Program-made: the position numbers and the translations under genes
In this document: positions 7,908 to 14,035 of the stretch, in pieces
Layout: every line of letters starts with the position of its first letter
Numbering within the stretch: the first letter of the stretch is position 1
DNA from: Candidatus Kuenenia stuttgartensis
Lineage (GTDB): Bacteria > Planctomycetota > Planctomycetia > Planctomycetales > Planctomycetaceae
Assembly: GCA_945904015.1 (NCBI GenBank)
Contig: CAMDPK010000074.1
Location: forward strand, 1 to 35,865
DNA: 35,865 nt
Direction of reading: 5' to 3'
Notes under the pieces: model-generated
The model's input: the letters and a program-made list of their open reading frames with translations, nothing else
Told to the model about the DNA's origin: nothing
Database searches by the model: none

Positions 7908-9203
7908 ATGCGAAATCTGACCACGGTTGCGTTGCTGTTCGTTCTAGGTCTGCTGACCACCGGAAGGCTCAGCATCGCCGAGGACAAACCTCTGGTTGAA
8001 AAGGTGAGTGTCACCGTGCAGGTGGGGGACGCCGCTCCGGCGTTCAAAGGGACTGATGATCGGGGACAAGCGTGGGACTCGGCCGAGCATGTGGGGAAGA
8101 ACTACACGGTGATCTATTTCTATCCGGCCGACTTCACCGGCGGCTGCATCAAGCAGGCGGAGACGTTTCGCGACACGATGAATCAGCTCACCGAGCAAGG
8201 GGTGACGGTCATCGGCGTCAGCGGCGACGTGGTCAAGAGCCATCAGTTGTTCAAAGAGTCGTGGACGCTGAACTACACGCTGCTGGCCGATGAAGAGGGT
8301 GAAATCGCGAAGACATTCGGCGTGCCGGTGAGCAAAGGAGGCAAAGTCGTCGCGTATGGACCGGATCGTAAGCGGCTCCTGACTGACCGGGAGGAGACCA
8401 TCTTCATCGAACGCAAAGCGACCTTCGCACGCTGGACGTTCTTGATCGGCCCGAATGGCAAAGTGCTCTACAAGAACACGAAGGTCATCCCGGCCAATGA
8501 TGCCAAGCAGGTGTTGGAATTCATTCAGCAGGACAAGGCCAGCAATGAAATCTCGACGCGCGGCGGCAAGCTGGAGTTTGAAGAGCAGAACTCCATTCGT
8601 TGGGTCGTCTCGGTGGATCTGCCGGGTTGCCGTTTCAAGGACGAGGACACTCTTCTGCTCGCATCGCTGCCGCGCGTGAAAACCGTCGTGCTGGGAGGCA
8701 AGGTCAAAGATTCGGGCCTGGTGTTTGTCACGGCGTTGAGGCATCTCGAATCACTGACCATCGACAGCCCGCACATCAAGGGTTCCGGTCTGGCGAATCT
8801 CGCCGGTCTGCCCAAGCTGCGATCGCTGAACGTCGAGGGGACCGCCGTGAACGACGACGCGCTGCTGCCGCTCAAGGACTGCAAGCAACTCAAAGAGCTG
8901 AACCTCGGCATGACATTGATCACCGATGGTGGCCTGGAACATCTCAAAGACATGACCAGCCTCGAATCGTTAAATCTCGATGACCAGTACAAGCCGTTGA
9001 CGGACGGAGGGATCGCGCATTTGAAAGGACTGACGCGCTTGAAGACGTTGGTCCTCAGCTCTTCCAAAATGTCCGATGCCGGCCTGGAGAGTCTGAAGAG
9101 CTTGACCAGCCTCGAAACGCTGAACGTCGAGGCGACGAATGTCACCGATGACGGCGTTGCCGATCTCCAAAAGGCGTTGCCGAAAGTGACCGTGATTCGC
9201 TGA
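7908..9203 (+). CDS. Exported peroxiredoxin (PrxQ/BCP-like) fused to leucine-rich repeats
   Basis: Residues 1-24 are a Sec signal peptide (MRNLTTVALLFVLGLL...SIA). Residues about 33-208 are an AhpC/TSA-type thioredoxin fold: GDAAPAF, then YFYPADFTGGCIKQAETFRD with the likely peroxidatic Cys80, and WTFLIGPNGKVLYKN. PrxQ enzymes often have a resolving Cys five residues on; here that place is Glu85, so it may act as a 1-Cys enzyme. Residues about 245-431 are roughly seven leucine-rich repeats of the L..L..L.L....I.D.GL..L type common in Planctomycetes. The start ATG 7908 has AAGGA eight bases upstream. Likely role: peroxide removal in the periplasm or at the envelope, with the repeats giving protein binding. 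Each half is clear; the combined function is inference. Confidence 0.88.
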   Translation: MRNLTTVALLFVLGLLTTGRLSIAEDKPLVEKVSVTVQVGDAAPAFKGTDDRGQAWDSAEHVGKNYTVIYFYPADFTGGCIKQAETFRDTMNQLTEQGVTVIGVSGDVVKSHQLFKESWTLNYTLLADEEGEIAKTFGVPVSKGGKVVAYGPDRKRLLTDREETIFIERKATFARWTFLIGPNGKVLYKNTKVIPANDAKQVLEFIQQDKASNEISTRGGKLEFEEQNSIRWVVSVDLPGCRFKDEDTLLLASLPRVKTVVLGGKVKDSGLVFVTALRHLESLTIDSPHIKGSGLANLAGLPKLRSLNVEGTAVNDDALLPLKDCKQLKELNLGMTLITDGGLEHLKDMTSLESLNLDDQYKPLTDGGIAHLKGLTRLKTLVLSSSKMSDAGLESLKSLTSLETLNVEATNVTDDGVADLQKALPKVTVIR

Positions 9204-9277
9204 TTCGTCGCGTGAGCTGCTGCATCAGGTCCGTCAGACAAGTGCGTTTGACGGACGTCGCTTTCGAGGGCTGTGCG

Positions 9278-10855
9278 ATGTCCAACATCACGATTTCCAA
9301 TGCCTTGGAGGCTTCCAATCCCCAGCAACTGCTGGAGTCCGTGATCGTCAACGACATCCGCGACTGTGGCGCCGAGGCCGTGCCTGATCTGCGTGTGATT
9401 CGGGAACAGAATCCGGTGCTGCACAGCAATGAGTCGGGCAAACGCATCAACGATGTCGGCGATTATGAACTACTGGAGGAGGTCGCTCGCGGCGGGATGG
9501 GGGTCGTTTACAAGGCTCGACAGAAGTCGCTCGGTCGCATCGTGGCGTTGAAGATGTTGCTCACGGGTCACTTCGCCAAGGGCGATGACGTCCAGCGATT
9601 TCAGATCGAGGCTCAAGCCGCCGCGAGCTTGCAGCATCCCAACATTGTCGCGATCCACGAACAGGGACTACACGCGGGTTTGCATTACTTCTCGATGGAA
9701 TTCGTCGAAGGCCGCAGCTTGTCCGCCGTGCTGCGCAAGAACGTGCTGACGGCGAAGCAAGCTGCGAATTACGTCCGGCAGATGGCCGAAGCGATCCACT
9801 ACGCACATCAGCATGGGACGCTGCATCGCGATCTGAAACCGTCGAACGTGTTGATCGACAGCCGGGATCAAGTCCGCATCACCGACTTCGGCTTGGCGAT
9901 GCGCGTCGACGGAGACAGCGGCCTGACGCAGACCGGGCAAATCGTCGGGACTCCCAGTTACATGCCTCCCGAACAAGCACAAGGCAACCGCCGCTTGATC
10001 GGCCCCGCCAGCGACGTGTATTCGCTGGGCGCGATCCTCTACGAATGCCTCACCGGCCGCGCTCCGTTCCGAGCCGACTCGATGTTGAAGACGATCGATC
10101 AAGTGATCCACCGCGAAGCCGCCTCGCCGCGCGTGTTGAACCCCGGCATCAACCGTGACCTGGAAACCATCTGCCTGAAGTGCCTGGAGAAGAAACCTCA
10201 CCGCCGCTACGGCAGTGCTCAACTTCTGGCCGACGACCTGGGACGCTCTCTCGACGACCGCCCCATCCTGGCTCGCCCCGTGGGCGTTATTGATCGCACC
10301 TTATGCTGGTGCCGTCGTAATCCTGCGGTTGCAAGCCTGATGACAACAGTCGCCGCGTGTCTGGTCGGCATCGCTGTCGCGTCGCACTGCGCCATCGAAG
10401 CCAATAAGCAGGCGAACTATGCACGACTTCAGCGGCAACGTGCCGATGCCCAGGCGGCCCTCGCAGAGAAGCGCCGAGAAGAGGCTGACAACCATGCCAA
10501 ACTCGCCGAGCAGCGGCTGCATTCTTCAGACTGGAATCTCGCCCAGGTTACGTGGCAAAACGGAAGCGTTGGTCACATCGTCCAACTCTCGGAACGGCAT
10601 TGTCCGAAAACTCATTCCGACAGTCCGCATAGCGAGGAGTGGTATGACTTGGATTGTCTGGGTCATCGCGGTTTGCTCACACGGAAGTGTCACTTCGACG
10701 TGTTCGTGTGCTTGGCGTTCAGCCCGGATGGAGAGCAACTGGATTCAACGAGCCGAGACGAAATCAACCCATTTGAAAGCCAGTGCTTTCAGCGGGTGAA
10801 AGGGGCACGTTCATCCGCAACCACAAAAGCTGTAGGAAACGTGTGGAAAAACTGA
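9278..10855 (+). CDS. Membrane Ser/Thr protein kinase (PknB type) with truncated WD40 tail
   Basis: Complete eukaryotic-type kinase domain at residues 63-330: RGGMGVVYKA, catalytic Lys92, HRD at 183-185 (LHRDLKPSN), DFG at 203-205 and PEQA activation-segment end. One membrane segment follows (about 350-371, ASLMTTVAACLVGIAVASH), then an Ala/Arg/Glu coiled coil (about 375-415) and the linker SDWNLAQ...EEWYDLDCLGHRGLL that precedes WD40 propellers in planctomycete kinases. Only the first blade starts (FVCLAFSPDGEQL, about 477-489), and the frame then ends in 30 unrelated residues. So the C-terminal propeller has been lost, probably by deletion or rearrangement near 10765. Start ATG 9278 has GAGGG seven bases upstream. 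The kinase half looks intact; whether the protein works is unknown. Confidence 0.88.
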   Translation: MSNITISNALEASNPQQLLESVIVNDIRDCGAEAVPDLRVIREQNPVLHSNESGKRINDVGDYELLEEVARGGMGVVYKARQKSLGRIVALKMLLTGHFAKGDDVQRFQIEAQAAASLQHPNIVAIHEQGLHAGLHYFSMEFVEGRSLSAVLRKNVLTAKQAANYVRQMAEAIHYAHQHGTLHRDLKPSNVLIDSRDQVRITDFGLAMRVDGDSGLTQTGQIVGTPSYMPPEQAQGNRRLIGPASDVYSLGAILYECLTGRAPFRADSMLKTIDQVIHREAASPRVLNPGINRDLETICLKCLEKKPHRRYGSAQLLADDLGRSLDDRPILARPVGVIDRTLCWCRRNPAVASLMTTVAACLVGIAVASHCAIEANKQANYARLQRQRADAQAALAEKRREEADNHAKLAEQRLHSSDWNLAQVTWQNGSVGHIVQLSERHCPKTHSDSPHSEEWYDLDCLGHRGLLTRKCHFDVFVCLAFSPDGEQLDSTSRDEINPFESQCFQRVKGARSSATTKAVGNVWKN

Positions 10856-11484
10856 CGGCGCAATGGCGATCTCAGAACAAGCCAAAGTCGATGTGCATTC
10901 GTCGAATCTCATTCAAGATCGAGAGCGGCACGACAACAGAGATGTCACTTGTTCGCAACTGGCCAGGATCAGTTGTGAGGACTGATTGGTTGCAATCGCC
11001 GTATCGAAGTCACGTCGGATTCGAGTGCATAATTCGGATCGGGGTGCTCCTCACAGACTAAAGTGGGTAACACGAGGAAGAATTGCAGAGTTGATTGCAG
11101 AGAAAGCCACAAAACGCTATCAAATTGGTGCGTTTTGGCGTACTCTGTGAAGCGTGCCGTATTTCCTGAAGCGACTGAAAATTCAGCACTTACGACAATT
11201 GGCTCGTCCGCATTTCGACTGTTTGACATCGTGGAGGTCGTTGGTTCGAGTCCAATATCGTCCAATTGCTTCAGATTTGGTGGGGAGCAGGAACGTCCGC
11301 AAGTGGCGGAATTCAGGATCGTCCTCGTTTCTTGCAATTTACTCTGAGCTTAAAGCCGCCAGTTCTGGCGAGTCGAGAATCGCTGCCACGCACGGATTAT
11401 CGCGGTGCGAATCGCTGCACGAAGACCATGCTAAGTGCCAGTGCTTCTGCTGGAGAGCCGGGTTTGGTTCTGCTTGGATGAGTG
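10856..11484. other. Gene-poor stretch after the truncated kinase
   Basis: About 630 bp with no convincing gene. The base composition drops in GC compared with its neighbours and the reading frames lack family features. I looked for continuing WD40 blades (FSPDG / LWD patterns) and did not find them by eye. The only recognisable item is a decayed tRNA-like sequence at 11193-11264. The stretch looks like the scar of a rearrangement that removed the end of the kinase gene. Confidence 0.55.
11193..11264 (+). pseudogene. Degenerate tRNA-like sequence
   Basis: The 3' half looks like a real tRNA: variable region GAGGTC, T-arm GTTGG-TTCGAGT-CCAAT, then acceptor strand ATCGTCC and A. About 72 bases upstream, CGACAATTGGCTC resembles a tRNA 5' end and pairs at 5 of 7 acceptor positions. 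However the D-arm lacks its GAGC partner, and the anticodon region (CTGTTTGACATCG) does not form a stem; TTGACAT would suggest a former Val(GAC) loop. So this is probably a decayed tRNA or an integration-type tRNA remnant, not a working gene. Confidence 0.45.
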
Positions 11485-13062
11485 ATGTCTCTCGAAACTC
11501 GATCACCAAATGCGCCGTTGTCGCCGGCACCCGCACGGCTGAGCCAGCGATTCTTGGACGGTGTGGAATGGGTCGGCAACAAGTTGCCCGATCCGGCTTT
11601 CCTGTTCATCCTCGCGCTGTTCGTCACTTGGGCTGTCTCGGCCTACCTGGCTCCGATTGAGTTCTCGGAGGTTGATCCGCGGACCAAAAAGCCGATTCTC
11701 ATTCTGAGCCAACTGACGGCTCCCTCGCTGGTGAGTTTTCTGGCGAACATGGTCAAGACGTTCGTCGAGTTCCCTCCGCTGGGGTTGGTGCTGGTGTCGA
11801 TGTTGGGCGTCGGAGTGGCCGACCATACTGGCTTCATTCCGGCGGTGCTGAAGAGCCTGTTGCGGCTGACGCCTCGGAGGCTCTTGACGCCGATGCTGCT
11901 GCTGGTCGGGATCGTGAGCCATAATGTCGGCGACCCTGGATTCGTGTTGGTGATTCCTCTGGGAGCCGTCATGTATGCGGCGGCCGGACGGCATCCGCTG
12001 TTGGGAATCACCACCGCGTTTGCCGGTGTGGGCGGAGGATTCAGCGCGAACTTTCTTCCTTCGGGACTCGATCCGCTGTTGCAGGGATTCACGCAGAAGG
12101 CTGCTCAGATCATCGATCCGCAAATCGTCGTCAATCCGCTGTGCAACTGGGGATTCATGAGTGCGTCGTGTCTCGTGATTATCGGTGTCGGCTGGTACGT
12201 GAGCGACTGCATCATCGAGCCACGACTCCTGCGCGTGCCTGTGGACGGAGAGTCCACGGCAGCGGCACCGATCATTCTTCTTGAGCCACGCGAGTTGCGC
12301 GGACTGCTGGCCGGACTCAGCGTTCTGGCGGCCTGTCTGATCGGGCTGGCTTGGACGGTCTGGCCGTCGGATTCCCCTTGGCGAACGCCCGAAGGAAGTC
12401 TCGTGGGGCGTGATGTGCCGCTGATGAGAGCGATCGTGCCGCTGATCTTCCTGCTGTTTCTGTTGCCGGGTGTTGTCTACGGCTATGTCGCTGGAACGGT
12501 TCGGAGCCATCGCGACATCGTGCAGGGAATGACCAAGTCGATGCACACGATCAGCTACTACCTGGTGATGGCGTTCTTCGCCTCGCAGTTCACGGCTGCG
12601 TTCACGCAGTCGAATGTGGGAGTGCTGCTGGCCGTCAAAGGAGCCAACACGCTCGCGGCCCTGAACCTGCCTCCGCAGGTGACGATCCTGGGCATTGTTT
12701 TGTTGACTGCGGCGGTGGATCTGTTGATCGGTTCGGCGTCGGCCAAGTGGGCCTTGTTGAGCCCCATCTTCGTCCCCATGTTGATGTCGTTGGGACTGTC
12801 GCCTGATCTGACGCAGGCCGCGTATCGCATCGGCGATTCGACCTCGAATATCATCACGCCGTTGATGCCGTACTTTCCGCTGGTGGTCGTGTACTCCCAA
12901 CGCTACGTGAAGAACGCCGGCATCGGCACGTTGACGTCGTTGATGTTGCCGTATTCGCTGTCGTTTCTGGCCACCTGGAGTCTGCTGCTGATCGCGTTTT
13001 GGTCGCTGGGCATCCCGCTGGGCTTGCAGGCCACGTACTCGTACCCCGGCATCCCCCATTGA
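11485..13062 (+). CDS. AbgT-family transporter
   Basis: Integral membrane protein of 525 residues matching the AbgT family (AbgT of E. coli imports p-aminobenzoyl-glutamate; YdaH/MtrF relatives export sulfonamides). Seen here: a cytoplasmic start leading to WVGNKLPDPAFLFILALF, then many hydrophobic helices and characteristic stretches such as VSMLGVGVADHTGFI, GIVSHNVGDPGFVLVIPLGA, GGGFSANFLPSGLDPLLQGF and, near the end, GSASAKWALLSPIFVPM and RIGDSTSNIITPLMPYFPLV. These last two are the family's hairpin/substrate-site regions. Start: ATG 11485 (a GTG just before is possible); the ribosome-binding site is weak. The next gene begins 14 bases after the stop and may be co-transcribed. The substrate cannot be read from sequence alone. 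Confidence 0.93.
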   Translation: MSLETRSPNAPLSPAPARLSQRFLDGVEWVGNKLPDPAFLFILALFVTWAVSAYLAPIEFSEVDPRTKKPILILSQLTAPSLVSFLANMVKTFVEFPPLGLVLVSMLGVGVADHTGFIPAVLKSLLRLTPRRLLTPMLLLVGIVSHNVGDPGFVLVIPLGAVMYAAAGRHPLLGITTAFAGVGGGFSANFLPSGLDPLLQGFTQKAAQIIDPQIVVNPLCNWGFMSASCLVIIGVGWYVSDCIIEPRLLRVPVDGESTAAAPIILLEPRELRGLLAGLSVLAACLIGLAWTVWPSDSPWRTPEGSLVGRDVPLMRAIVPLIFLLFLLPGVVYGYVAGTVRSHRDIVQGMTKSMHTISYYLVMAFFASQFTAAFTQSNVGVLLAVKGANTLAALNLPPQVTILGIVLLTAAVDLLIGSASAKWALLSPIFVPMLMSLGLSPDLTQAAYRIGDSTSNIITPLMPYFPLVVVYSQRYVKNAGIGTLTSLMLPYSLSFLATWSLLLIAFWSLGIPLGLQATYSYPGIPH

Positions 13063-13076
13063 ATCCGGAGTCTGAA

Positions 13077-14015
13077 ATGAACCGACCGACCCAACTCAAT
13101 CGTCGCGAGATGCTGCTTGGAACGCTCGCCGCGGCGACCGCAGCGAAGGTTGTTGCGGCACCTCAGCAACGGCTGCTCATCGACACTCACTTGGAGGTCT
13201 GGACGCTCGACCCGAAGTTTCCCTTCAATCATCCGGAGAGCGGGAAGAACCTGAAGGTGGAGATCGCCGCACCGATCGAGAACCAAGTGGAACAGATGCG
13301 CGACTTCGGTCTGCGCTACGCCGTGCTGATCAATCCCCGCTACTTCGGTTGGGACAACTCGTACATCGCACACAGCTTGAAGAGCTATCCGAAACTCTTT
13401 GTCGCGCACGGCCTGCTCAATCCGGAGGATCCCAAGGTGGCCGACAATCTTCGCTACTGGGTCAAGGAGCACGGGTTCCAGGGGATGCGGTTCAGTCCGA
13501 TCTATCATCCCAAATCGACGTGGTTGAATTCCAAAGAGCACTACCCGCTGTGGCGCGAAGCAGAGAAGTTGGAAGCCGTGTTCAACTTCTACATCGCACC
13601 TCATCAGATGCCGATGCTCGCCGACATGGCAGGGCGATTCCCCGGCGTGAAGATCATCGTGGACCACGCCGGCAAGCCCGACTTGAAGTCGCCCGACTGC
13701 TGGCCAGAGTTTCGCAAGATGTTCCCACTGAAACGATTTCCCCAAGTGTGGATCAGCAACTCCGAGCCCTACGAAATGTCGGAAATCAAACGCTACCCCT
13801 ACGAAGACACGTGGCCATTCTACAAAGCGATCTACGAGGAGTTCGGCGGCAAGCAACTGGTCTGGGGCACCGGCTATCCACGTCCCCGCTGGGAGCTGCC
13901 GATGGATAAAGAACTCGAATTCGTGGACAAATACTGCGACTTCTATTCTGCCGCAGATTGCGAGTTGATGCTGGGAAAGAACGCCTTGCGAATCTGGAAG
14001 TTTCCAGCGACGTAG
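13077..14015 (+). CDS. Tat-exported amidohydrolase-2-like TIM-barrel protein with altered metal ligands
   Basis: 312 residues. The N terminus has a Tat-like signal (NRREMLLGTLAAATAAKVVAA). The rest follows the amidohydrolase_2 (ACMSD-like) pattern: IDTHLEVWTLDP, GFQGMRFSP, IVDHAGKPDLK (His197), WGTGYPRPRWE and the closing MLGKNALRIWKF. Two expected catalytic positions differ: the usual HxH at the first strand is H38-L-E40, and the usual Asp of the WGxDxP motif is Gly266. It may therefore bind metal differently or be catalytically dead. Start ATG 13077 is firm: GGAG six bases upstream and 14 bases after the AbgT stop. Its TAG stop faces the convergent dehydrogenase gene 16 bases away. Substrate unknown. 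Confidence 0.85.
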   Translation: MNRPTQLNRREMLLGTLAAATAAKVVAAPQQRLLIDTHLEVWTLDPKFPFNHPESGKNLKVEIAAPIENQVEQMRDFGLRYAVLINPRYFGWDNSYIAHSLKSYPKLFVAHGLLNPEDPKVADNLRYWVKEHGFQGMRFSPIYHPKSTWLNSKEHYPLWREAEKLEAVFNFYIAPHQMPMLADMAGRFPGVKIIVDHAGKPDLKSPDCWPEFRKMFPLKRFPQVWISNSEPYEMSEIKRYPYEDTWPFYKAIYEEFGGKQLVWGTGYPRPRWELPMDKELEFVDKYCDFYSAADCELMLGKNALRIWKFPAT

Positions 14016-14035
14016 GCTTGTTCGAACGCCGCTAC
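14012..14035. repeat. Small GTAG...CTAC imperfect palindrome spanning two stop codons
   Basis: 24 bases from GTAG to CTAC around a perfect GTTCGAAC core; 8 of 12 arm positions match. The left TAG is the stop of the amidohydrolase gene and the right one, on the minus strand, is the stop of the convergent dehydrogenase gene. It may be a tiny degenerate REP or chance. Confidence 0.4.

Noticed and set aside
10783..11061. 92-codon frame after the kinase
   Set aside because: No family features and it overlaps the kinase end in another frame; the region looks non-coding.
11503..13059. 518-codon open frame on the minus strand, opposite the AbgT gene
   Set aside because: It is the antisense shadow of a clear transporter; its translation is Arg/Gln/His-rich with no domain.
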